DNA of 64,000 nt from Lewinellaceae bacterium (GTDB lineage: Bacteria; Bacteroidota; Bacteroidia; Chitinophagales; Saprospiraceae): NCBI GenBank assembly GCA_020636375.1, contig JACJXZ010000008.1, forward strand, positions 186,001 to 250,000. Reading direction: 5' to 3'. The notes under the pieces were generated by a model. That model did not search any database, was not told where the DNA came from, and saw nothing but the letters and a program-made list of their open reading frames with translations. Shown here piece after piece: positions 27,953-35,811 of this stretch; positions within the stretch are counted from its first letter, which is position 1, and each line of letters opens with the position of its first letter. Both the position numbers and the translations under genes were made by a program.

Positions 27953-28790
27953 TTATAAATCATACTTCTTAGGATCCAACCGATACCTTCCCTCCCCCGT
28001 ATCCATCCAAACCGAGCCATACCGCTCCTCATCCTCGGCGGCTTCCTCCGGTGTATCGTAGTATACCGGGAATTTCTGATCCCCTTTCAGGTATTTGGAG
28101 TAGATGTTCATCTCCGGAAATAATTCGTGGAGTTTCTGAGTTTCTTCCAGGAAAGCATTCAGTTTTTCCTCTAATTTTTCCGGTAAATCGAGGAATTCCC
28201 GGAATTCCGCCTCATCGGTTTCCTCTGTGGAGGCTTCCCTTTCTTCCAGTAGCTCCAGGACGTTTTCCCGGAATGCCATAAAGGCTTGCTTGAAAATCCC
28301 CTGAATTTCTTCGGCAAAGGCGCCCGCTTCCAGGGCCTCGCCCTCCCCTGCCATCCGGTGGCAGGCATCGAGGACGTGCATTTCGCAGAATTCACTGACG
28401 GATTGCCCGTTGCGCTCGGCAAATATTGCCGCCGAATCCAGTTTTGGGGGTACCGGGTGAGAAAGGTCAGGATCAAAGTGGATAGATCCCGGAAAACGGA
28501 GGAGGTGAACCATTCGGCTTTGACGTAAACCAGCGGTTTTGTCCCGGCTGTCTGCAAAGAAATGCAGACCCAGGTGCGGGCGGCGACAAAGCCAATGACA
28601 GAGTACTGGGCATAGCGCTTGAGAAAACCGGCGAGCCATTCGTTTTGGGTAATGTTGATCGAAGCTTGTGCAAAGGTGGGTGGGCAAGAGCCACGAAGTC
28701 CAAAACGAAGGCGGGGGCTTCCCGCTCAAGCTCCGTAAGGGCTTCGCCCAACTGCGCTAAGAGCGGGACCCAAGTGGGTCCACTACGCAA
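27953..28790 (-). pseudogene. Frameshifted hypothetical protein gene
   Basis: Coding-like sequence on the minus strand continues across three frames: LGEALTELEREAPAFVLDFV (near 28.75 kb), then ITQNEWLAGFLKRYAQYSVI and PLVYVKAEWFTSSVFRDL (28.67-28.45 kb), then VSEFCEMHVLDACHRMAGEG to the stop at 27953. Together they would give about 260 residues, with a Glu-rich C-terminal half. The two frame changes may be real decay or missing bases. I do not recognise the family. It is convergent with the nuclease gene, 8 bases apart. Confidence 0.5.
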
Positions 28791-28848
28791 AAAGCCCGCC
28801 TGCTTTACGCAGCCGGGCTTTTGCTTCGTGGTCCCACTTGGACCAGTG
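28766..28848. repeat. Long imperfect inverted repeat containing tRNA 3'-end sequence
   Basis: The left arm (about 28766-28795) reads GGACCCAAGTGGGTCCAC followed by ACGCAAAAAGCCCG; the right arm (about 28812-28845) is its near complement with CGGGCTTTTGCTTC and GTGGTCCCACTTGGACC. Both arms contain a version of the tRNA(CAT) 3' end. The structure could be a bidirectional terminator or a doubled recombination site. The stretch 28849-29162 has no gene. Confidence 0.6.
28825..28841 (+). repeat. Candidate attachment-site copy 1 (tRNA 3'-end duplication)
   Basis: TTCGTGGTCCCACTTGG is identical to 35084-35100, the 3' end of the intron-containing tRNA gene, in the same orientation. It shares a longer 21-bp block (28828-28848) with copy 2 at 34184-34204. 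About 54 bases downstream is TGCACGGAATGTGCACGGAG (28903-28922), also repeated near copy 2. This is what the far end of an island integrated at the tRNA looks like. Confidence 0.65.
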
Positions 28849-29162
28849 CCCGGAAATAGAAAACACTGGTATTCAAGGTCTTATTAGGGACTCGAACTTT
28901 TTTGCACGGAATGTGCACGGAGAAAATTTTCTCTGGCTGCTATAGCCTTTGGCGGAGATATTCTCAATGCTGTCATATTATGCTGTTTGGTTACAATCCT
29001 GCAATATGGGTACCGAGGAAAAGCATACAACTCCATAGGGTTAGGTAGGAAAAAATTCCGCTGAATTCCTTATTATTGTATGGTAGACAGGTTTAGGTAG
29101 AATAGGAACCAATCTAGGGCAGCCGTCGTTTTTATAGCATATAAACTCGAAAAGGATAAACC

Positions 29163-29408
29163 ATGATCATCGAAATATCTGACCAAATCCTTGATAAGCT
29201 TTCCATCACCAGAGCAGAAGTTAAGCTTGAAGTTGCAGTCGCCCTGTATGCGAGGGAGGTCCTTACCTTGGAACAGGCCAGCAAATTGGCGGAAGTAGAC
29301 CAGCTGAAGTTTCAGCAAATACTCGGTGAGAGGAAAATTCCCATCCACTATAGTAAGGAAGATTTCGAAGAAGACCTGAAAACTCTTTCACAGTTGGGAA
29401 GGATTTAA
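29163..29408 (+). CDS. UPF0175-family antitoxin
   Basis: The 81-residue protein matches UPF0175 in length and pattern: a predicted beta strand/helix start (MIIEISDQILDKL), a helix-turn-helix-like middle (VALYAREVLTLEQASKLAEV, LKFQQILGERKIPIHYSK) and an acidic end. UPF0175 proteins pair with DUF3368 PIN-like toxins. The toxin start is 3 bases after this stop, so translation is coupled. It probably binds DNA to autoregulate and neutralises the toxin. Confidence 0.85.
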   Translation: MIIEISDQILDKLSITRAEVKLEVAVALYAREVLTLEQASKLAEVDQLKFQQILGERKIPIHYSKEDFEEDLKTLSQLGRI

Positions 29409-29411
29409 GCA

Positions 29412-29900
29412 ATGATAATAATCAGCGACACTTCTCCGATCACCAGCCTGCTGGCGGTCAACCATATTCAATTATTAAAAGATCTGTATGGCTTGGTCAC
29501 CATTCCTGAAGGAGTGAGGCGGGAATTGCTGCGCGTGGAATCCAGGAGGCCGGAAATAGAAAATCTGTTATCGGAGGGTTGGCTCCAGGTTAAACCCATT
29601 ACAGACCAGGAGTTATTCAAAAAGATATTTGTGGATTTGGATCGAGGAGAGTCCGAAGCGATAACTTTGGGCCTGGAACTGCGTGCCGACCTTATCCTTA
29701 TAGATGAAACCAAGGGGAGGCGCATGGCAAAATCTTATGGCCTTCAGGTTACCGGCCTGTTAGGTGTATTGATGGAGGCAAAAAGCAAGAAGTTAATTCC
29801 CTCGGTTAAAGAACTGCTTGACGAACTCATTGAAAAGGCTGGTTTTTACGTGAAACAGGACCTGTATGATTCTGTGTTGAAAGCAGCAGGGGAACAATAG
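29412..29900 (+). CDS. DUF3368 PIN-domain-like toxin
   Basis: The 162-residue protein has PIN-fold acidic positions in ISDTSPITSL (Asp6), DRGESEAITLGLELRADLIL and LIDETKGRRMAKSYGL, the DUF3368 pattern. PIN toxins are metal-dependent RNases. It lies 3 bases behind the UPF0175 gene, forming a type II toxin-antitoxin pair inside the segment bounded by the tRNA-end repeats, where it could stabilise the island. Intact. Confidence 0.85.
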   Translation: MIIISDTSPITSLLAVNHIQLLKDLYGLVTIPEGVRRELLRVESRRPEIENLLSEGWLQVKPITDQELFKKIFVDLDRGESEAITLGLELRADLILIDETKGRRMAKSYGLQVTGLLGVLMEAKSKKLIPSVKELLDELIEKAGFYVKQDLYDSVLKAAGEQ

Positions 29901-29915
29901 CCACTTAACTTCATT

Positions 29916-32903
29916 TCAGAATAGCTTTTCTTCAAGCATATCTCTCCAAAGGATGAATCCCTTTCTGGCATTCGAATAATTGTGGATAATGCGACTGAAG
30001 TTTTTTGGCTGGTTGGCCAGGAAAGCCTGCCTGCCTTCGTTCCTGATCGCGGCCAGATCTTCATCGATGGCAGTAAGGTAGTCCGGGAGGCCTTGCCGGT
30101 TCTTTTCCAGATGCCAGACATAAGTGGCTTCCTCGGTATCTAATGTTTCCAATACGATGTGGAACTGCTCCCTTCCCTCCAAAAGAAATACAAAAGCAAA
30201 AGGGTTGAGTATGAAGCGCAGTTTCAGGATGGAACCCTGGTGCCTTCCTGCAAGGAACCTCAACTGTTTGTAATGCCTGGCATTTATTTTCTTCAACGCA
30301 TATTCAAGCAGCTCTTCTTCTGAACCATACAGTTTCTCAATCTTGCCTTCCTCTTGTTCCTGCTCCAGGCGAGGTAATCCGGTGCTTTCAGATGAAGTAC
30401 ATTTGCCGCCAACAAGGGCTTCATCAAAGAACCTGAATTTTACGCTTTCAATGATCTCCCGGTTGATCCTTTCCAGTTCCGGGCACCGCCATCTGAGCAA
30501 CCAATTCGCCGTTTTCAATCTCTGCATGGATCTCTACTTCCACTTTATCAGAGCCAATAACTTTGGAAAAGTAGGGCTTCAACACCTCAAATTCCAGGCG
30601 GATGTAATCATTTTCGATTTCGAATTCAAGTAAGGGCTGACCTGAGGATCGGTGTAAGAAGGCGTTGCCCCATATTGAAAGTCAATTCTTCCATAGTAAC
30701 CTTAATCCGGCGGTTCACCTGGATGATACCCTTCGAGGCGGTTCATCCTCAGGATCATCAAACAGAGTCGCTTGCCTTTCCAGATGGCGGTAGTACTTAT
30801 TCGCTTTAAGAAAGCTTGTTCAGATAATCAATCCTGGAGTCTCTGTAATCATAGATGACAGGCGTGACTTCGGAGCGTTGCACCTTCCGATATACTGGAT
30901 CAATTTGCCCTTAAAGAGAACGGATAAACCAGAAAGAGCCGGGACACGTTCTGCAGGTCCGTACCTTCTCCAAAAACTGTACGGTGGTGATCACAACCTG
31001 AAATTGCCTCCTTTCAGTAATTTCCACTTTTCCTTTCTGCTCTTTACCGTATCCTCCCACTCAATGTTACCGTTTCATACGACTGCTTGAGAAATTGTTC
31101 CAGGGTTTGGATATGCTCCCGCCGTTCGGTAATGATCACCGCTCTATTTCCTTTTGCAATTCTTTACCACGTCTTTGAGGATCAATTTATTTCTACCGTA
31201 TCGCGCACTGGGATCTTCGACAACGTTTCGAAGGGGTCTACCTTATGTTAAAGGAACCTCAGGCTTGTTTCTCTGATGATCACCCGAGCCCGCTTTAAGG
31301 GATCTATTTGTTGGGGCTTGATTTCAGCAATGATTTCTCCAAGCTGTGTAAAGATCAGCTTTCCATCACTGTATTTTCGGAATGGCGTCGCAGTAAGGCC
31401 GTATTGGTAATAGGTGTTGAATTTCGAAATGGTTTCCTGAAACGTTTTCGCAGGAATATGGTGGCATTCATCGACAATGAGAATGCCAAAATGGTTACTC
31501 AGGTCAGCAGCAGCTTCGCTTGTTGCCATTTTTTTTGAGAGGCTCTGGATCATAGCGACCGTCACCTGCTTGCCCACTTTGCCTCTTCCCTGTCCAATTT
31601 TACCGATATCCTTTCTGGGAATGCCCAGAAAAGCCTCAATACGGTCCACCCACTGCTCCAGAAGTTGCTTTCGGTGCACAATAATGAGCGCAGGTTGTTG
31701 TTTTTCAGCTATGATCTTTATCGCCATCACTGTTTTCCCGGCGCCCGGAGGAGCTACGATCACTCCAAACTCTTTCTTTCGGGCCGCTTGTATTACCTGC
31801 TCCTGATGGTTGCGCAAGGAGAGGCTGCAGGTAAATGGCGTAATCGCCTTTTTTATCCGCCTGTCCTGAAATTTGAAACCGATGTTTTGCTTTTTGCAAA
31901 AGCGCATCAACTTACCTATGAACCCCCGAGGTAGGATAATTTCATCTTCTGTTTCCTCCACTAGGTTAAAATAGCGCTTCGTATCCCAGGTACTCCTACC
32001 AGATTTCTTTTTGATGAAAAATTCAGTATTGACAAAGTTGAGTTCTTCTTTGAGAAAGTCAATCAAGCCACCATTCAGGTCGGAACGGTTCAGGCGGATG
32101 ACATTGCTCAATATTATGTTCAACCCTTCGTTTTGCTGAACTTGGCTTTTGTCTGCGGTTGCTTGAGTAGAATGCCCGAGCGATTCATAGATCCGGTCCA
32201 GGTGGGCCGCCGGAACTCTTTGAATGCCCTCCAAAAACTTCCACTGATCGGCATAGGGTTCCAGTGTCTCCGGGTCAACGAAGCAGTTTTTGCCTTCTTC
32301 TACAAGCGGGCCGTGCAATGGTAAGGCGATAAGGTTGCCCAGCCCTTTGCCGGAGAGATAATCCTGGTTGGGAAACAGCCGGTCAAAGCTGGAGCCCTTG
32401 TCGAAAATGGAAAATCCACCTGTTTTTTCCAGTAGGGAGGCCAGTATTTTACGGCTCCTAACGGCGGGATAGGGCTGTTTAAAGAATATCCATACGTGCC
32501 CACCATTACCCGAACGGGAACGTTCCAGATAGGCAGGCATGCCGGCTTCCGAACATGCTGCGATCAACTTCCGGCTTTCTTTGGCCCAATTCTCTTTGTC
32601 AAAATCGGCGGCGATGAACCAGGAGGTATTATCTTTCAATAAAGGGTATATACCAATGAACTGCTCTCCTTGCAGGTGTTTGCAGATTTCCTGATCGGTA
32701 AGCCTGGAGTAGGTTTTGTCCTTATAGTTTTTGAAAGTGCCTCCCTTCATTCGGTGGATGCGGTAAAGGTAAGGGTCATAGCTATAGGCGGGCATGTAGC
32801 CGTTTCTTTTGCCTTTCTCCCAACGAACGGCAAAGACATCCTCCCTGCCACGGAAAAGGGACTGGAATAAGTGGAGGTGGTTGCCGGAGGGGGCGGGCTT
32901 CAT
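29916..32903 (-). pseudogene. Archaeo-eukaryotic-type primase/SF2 helicase (TOTE-like), frameshifted
   Basis: The intact frame 31248-32903 (551 residues) begins with an AEP primase-like domain: IHRMKGGTFKNY, D100-F-D102 in FIAADFDKENW and GNGGHVWIFF. A helicase core follows with Walker A APPGAGKT, DECHH and LTATPFRK. Downstream, the second helicase half is spread over many frames: VIITERREHIQTLEQFLKQS, DLQNVSRLFLVYPFS, LIQYIG then QRSE, and a C-terminal region ending at 29916. Between 30.65 and 31.25 kb there are at least five single-base losses, several in homopolymers, and one more near 30.49 kb. Intact, the protein would be about 980 residues. This primase-helicase fusion is known to me from TOTE conflict systems. 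Real decay and sequencing error cannot be separated here. Confidence 0.8.
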
Positions 32904-33006
32904 ACAAGTGTTTTAGAATAGTATAGGAGTTATTGATCGAAATTCCTGCCAGCATCAAAGCTTTTCGATCAAAGCCGTCTCTACCCAATCAAATGCTCTA
33001 TCCTGG

Positions 33007-33801
33007 TCATATTTGCATTTCTTCATTCACCTCTATCTTCCACTTATCATCCCGCGCCACCACTTCCCCGTCATAGTTTGAGATCAGGGGAATATACTTC
33101 AGGTTATGGTTCTTCAAAAAGGAAAAGACAGCCGGATGCAGCCGGGTTTCTTCAACTACCTTTTCCAGGATATAACCCAACCTTTGCAACGCTCTTGTTG
33201 AAAAAAGCGGGAACAATGGTTCTAATTCACCCACTTCAACCAATTCTGCCAACTCATAGATAACTTCCGCAGGCCGTTCCAGGTATCCTACACTGCTCTC
33301 ATATTTGATCAGGTCGAGCATCGTCAGTGCCGGTGAAGAAACTTGTACAAACCCAACATCTGTTTTTGCCTGGATAATCCCTTGTGCCGGAAACCTGGAA
33401 GTAAATACGAAGTGAATATGAACTCCCCTTTTCTTGATGTCCTTGATTGCAGGGTATTCAGTAGTGACATAGAAAGTCATAGGAGCATAATGAGCGGCTC
33501 CATGCCAGGCCGCCGCTGTCAACAGGCTGACGTAGTATGGCTTGTCAAGGCACGTCATGAGTTGGTGGATAAACCGCTTCGGAGAGGGCATCCCCTGTTT
33601 CTTTTCCGTAGGCATTAAGATGGCGTAAAATCCGCTTTTGACCGGCACGATTACTCGTTTTTGTGTCAAACGGGTCAATGCCCGGGAAATGGAACTGCGT
33701 TTTATCGGTAACAATTCGTCCATTTCATCCAAAGTGAACGTCATCCGCCCATTGGCCTGAATTTCTGAAAGGAAAGATCCTATGCTTTGAATTGATTCCA
33801 T
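33007..33801 (-). CDS. AbiEi-like antitoxin/transcriptional repressor
   Basis: I chose the ATG at 33801 (MESIQSIGSFLSEIQANGRM), giving 264 residues; a longer open frame runs through the promoter. An N-terminal winged helix (FTLDEMDELLPIKRSSISRALTRLTQKRVIVPVKSGFYAIL) precedes the AbiEi body with PYYVSLLTAAAWHGAAHYAP. AbiEi proteins repress their own operon and counter the AbiEii nucleotidyltransferase toxin. No AbiEii gene follows; after the stop there is only a short noncoding-looking stretch before the primase-helicase. The antitoxin therefore appears orphan. A palindromic operator lies directly upstream. Confidence 0.8.
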   Translation of the reverse strand: MESIQSIGSFLSEIQANGRMTFTLDEMDELLPIKRSSISRALTRLTQKRVIVPVKSGFYAILMPTEKKQGMPSPKRFIHQLMTCLDKPYYVSLLTAAAWHGAAHYAPMTFYVTTEYPAIKDIKKRGVHIHFVFTSRFPAQGIIQAKTDVGFVQVSSPALTMLDLIKYESSVGYLERPAEVIYELAELVEVGELEPLFPLFSTRALQRLGYILEKVVEETRLHPAVFSFLKNHNLKYIPLISNYDGEVVARDDKWKIEVNEEMQI

Positions 33802-33803
33802 AT

Positions 33804-33843
33804 TATTGCAAAAATAGACTATTTTTTGTCTAAAAATGCAATA
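33804..33843 (-). promoter_or_regulatory. AbiEi promoter with palindromic operator
   Basis: TATTGCA at 33804-33810 and TGCAATA at 33837-33843 are the ends of a 40-bp inverted repeat whose inner arms AGAC/GTCT also pair. The minus strand of 33809-33816 reads TATTTTTG, a perfect TAnnTTTG -7 box, with TTG about 22 bases upstream at the far arm. The operator overlaps the promoter completely, fitting autorepression by AbiEi. The -7 box is only 8 bases from the ATG. Confidence 0.65.
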
Positions 33844-34017
33844 ATATGGGTGAGAAATATTCAAAGCTAGCAGAATCAGTTCAAAACGGCTAACGAGAAC
33901 CGGCCAGTACCCCTTGAAGAAATACCTAAAGTTGCCCCGAGCCCTCGATATAGCTGCGGTTAAGACTTTAAGAGGGAGTGATTGGTTTTCAGTAAAGCCA
34001 AGGAGAAGGAAACACAA

Positions 34018-34511
34018 AAGGCAGAAAAAGTAAGAAATAGTCAGAAATCGGAAAAAGTAGTAAAAATGGCGGGCATGTAAAAAAGTAAATCCTTGATAAT
34101 CACCGGTAATAAAATGAGCTCTTTGGAAACATTATTTTATTTTTATTCCGTAATATTTTGATCATCAAGAATTTAAATGCAAAGTGGTCCCACTTGGACC
34201 AGTGTTTTTTTCATAAAAAACTGATTATTAATGCTATATGGTTCCAAAGAAGTGCTTTGCACGGAATATGCACGGAGTTTTTTTCTTTATTAAGATGTGT
34301 CAAAATTCGACTGTAGCTAGAAAGTGTTTAAATGCATGCTGGCCTGGAAATTGTACCCCACAAGGGGAGTGCCACTTTTTTGATTCAATATTCAATTGAA
34401 CGACGTCCATTACCTTAACTGCTGGAAAACCTACTTTTATAGCCGTTGAAATAGCAGCCATGCCTCACGACAAAGATTATGCTTCTGGCAATGGCAATTC
34501 CTTATTTTCCT
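34018..34511. other. Spacer holding the second tRNA-end repeat
   Basis: AT-rich, no gene seen. It contains the candidate attachment site at 34184-34204 and its satellite at 34258-34277; otherwise nothing recognisable. Confidence 0.5.
34184..34204 (+). repeat. Candidate attachment-site copy 2
   Basis: This 21-bp block starts GTGGTCCCACTTGG, the tRNA(CAT) 3' end, and is identical to 28828-28848. TGCACGGAATATGCACGGAG follows 53 bases later (34258-34277), differing from the copy at 28903 by one base. The 5.3-kb segment between the two copies carries the toxin-antitoxin pair, primase-helicase and AbiEi. Confidence 0.65.
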
Positions 34512-34880
34512 TTACTCAAGGCGCTTCTTCTCATCCAGCAAAAACTGCTTCAATGCTTCTTCACTAGGTAATTGCAATAAATATCTGGAAATGAATACTT
34601 GATTGTCCAGGCCTCCTGTTGCGTACTTGACCACAGCCTCGTGTTTCAATGAACAGAGGATGATTCCGATTGGCGGATTATCACCTGTGTGCATTTCATT
34701 ATCCCTGAAATAGTTCAAGTAGAAATTCATTTGCCCAGCATCCTCATGTGTAAATTCGCCTGTTTTCAAGTCAATGAGTATGTGGCATTTTAACAGGCGG
34801 TGATAGAACAGCAAGTCAACACTATACCTTCGGTTATCAATCAAAAAACTTTTTTGGCGGGTATAAGGTTCGTTGCTCAT
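34512..34880 (-). pseudogene. DUF1016 (YhcG-like) nuclease, C-terminal fragment
   Basis: From MSNEPYTRQKSFLIDNRRYS the frame matches the C-terminal PD-(D/E)xK half of DUF1016 proteins: YSVDLLFYHRLLKCHILIDL then KTGEFTHEDAGQMNFYLNYF, GDNPPIGIILCS and QLPSEEALKQFL. The usual N-terminal helical domain and the FVARQ entry are missing; the frame extends to 35036 but that part (QLAFFLFQLPLQVQRI) is not the family's. It is a remnant in the 0.9-kb segment next to the tRNA. Confidence 0.7.
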
Positions 34881-35087
34881 GTTGTTCGTAAAGCTTGAAA
34901 TATAATGGAACTCCCTAATTCGTTGAACTTGGAGAGGAAGCTGAAACAAGAAAAAGGCTAACTGGAGGGAAGAAATAGTAGAAGTGGTTCTGCACTTAAG
35001 CTGCTCATTTTTGCACCAAAAATGCACTAAATCCATAAAAAAACGGTGCGAAACGAACTGTCACGCACCGTATAGAACCGAAATTCG

Positions 35088-35445
35088 TGGTCCCACTTGG
35101 GCTCGAACCAAGGACCCCCTGATTCACCTTCCATTGCTTTCGCAGTGGGGTAGGACTATATCACCACCATAGCATGATTTTCACATCATGCCTTAGGCGG
35201 GGGGCGTTCGGGGAGGGCTTATTGGGAGGCTATCCTCACCCTCTAGTCTCTGCACCTTCCCGGCTACAATAAAAGCCATTCGCCGGGCTTGGCTCAGGAT
35301 TGCCAGTCCTGACGATAAATGCCAGGATTAAGGTTTCCCTGAATTAACCCCCTTCTCATCCTGCCGTTTCCGGCGGGAGGCACCGTTGGTGATCAAAGAT
35401 CACCTTTGATGAGTCAGGTGCTCTAACCAGCTGAGCTATGGGACC
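35088..35445 (-). tRNA. tRNA with anticodon CAT (Ile2 or Met), split by a group I intron
   Basis: The 5' exon is 35445-35409 (GGTCCCATAGCTCAGCTGG... ending CTGACTCAT) and the 3' exon 35124-35088 (AATCAGGGGGTCCTTGG..., ending GTGGGACCA). Joined they give 74 nt with a perfect 7-bp acceptor stem, D arm, 5-bp anticodon stem CCTGA/TCAGG with loop CTCATAA, and a T arm with loop TTCGAGC. Discriminator A; CCA is not encoded. The intron sits directly after the anticodon's third base. CAT can mean elongator Met or lysidine-modified Ile; Ala/Ile identity features do not settle it. The gene's 3' end is the likely attachment site of the islands to the left. Confidence 0.92.
35125..35408 (-). ncRNA. Group I self-splicing intron (tRNA anticodon-loop type), 284 nt
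   Basis: The conserved core is readable on the minus strand: P-like GGGAAACC, Q-like AATCCTGAGCCAAGCCC, R AAGGTGCAGAGACTAGAGGG (35238-35257), then GCCTAAGGCATGAT and CATGCTATGG, and S TGATATAGTCCTA (35151-35163). The order and several blocks match the Azoarcus tRNA-Ile(CAU) intron as I remember it (GAGCCAAGC, GGTGTAGAGACTAGA, CCTAAGGC, GCTATGGTG, ATAGTCC). The 5' exon ends in U and its UCAU pairs with GUGA at intron positions 6-9, giving the required U-G wobble; the intron ends in G. It contains no open frame, so it is a pure ribozyme. Confidence 0.92.
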
Positions 35446-35811
35446 AAATTACAAACAGGCTACCATTCTAACCTTGGAAAGCCAGGCGGGGTTTCGTACA
35501 TCGCACACATCCCCGGGCTGCCGTTGAACCCGTACATCGTACATGTCCCCAGCAACCTTTGTCCAACTTTAGGCGGATAGCCGCAAAACCGCTCCTCTTT
35601 CGAAGCGCTCGCAAAGTTACGCAATAAACCGCCGAAATGCAAGAAGAGTTCCGCCGGGAAAAACACCTTTTCCGGTCAATCCTCGGTTTCCATGCTAACT
35701 CGCACATCGTACACAACCAATAGCCGCAGTTGGATTCGTACATCCCCGAATCGAGTTCCGGGCAGGCGTACACAACCCCAGTCGTTTCTGTTCGGCCCTG
35801 GACGGGTAGCC
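35446..35811. repeat. Spacer with dispersed intergenic repeat
   Basis: No gene. Units such as CCGTACATCGTACATGTCCC, GCACATCGTACACAAC and GCGTACACAACCCC recur, and AGCAACCTTTGTCCAACTTT with TTAGGCGGATAGCC has a counterpart at 57.8-58.0 kb (GGCAACTTTTGTCCAACAAG; TTAGGCGGGTAGCC). A dispersed non-coding repeat family is the likely explanation. Confidence 0.55.

Noticed and set aside
32904..33006. AbiEii toxin remnant after AbiEi
   Set aside because: Frames after the AbiEi stop are at most about 20 codons (for instance QDRAFDWVETALIEKL) and I could not match them to AbiEii.
28825..34204. Additional tRNA genes at 28.8 and 34.2 kb
   Set aside because: Only about 14-17 bases of the tRNA 3' end are present and no cloverleaf can be built; they fit attachment-site duplications.
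35125..35408. The tRNA interruption as a simple mobile-element insertion
   Set aside because: The inserted 284 nt has no terminal repeats or target duplication, ends in G after a U-ending exon, and contains group I core elements in the correct order.
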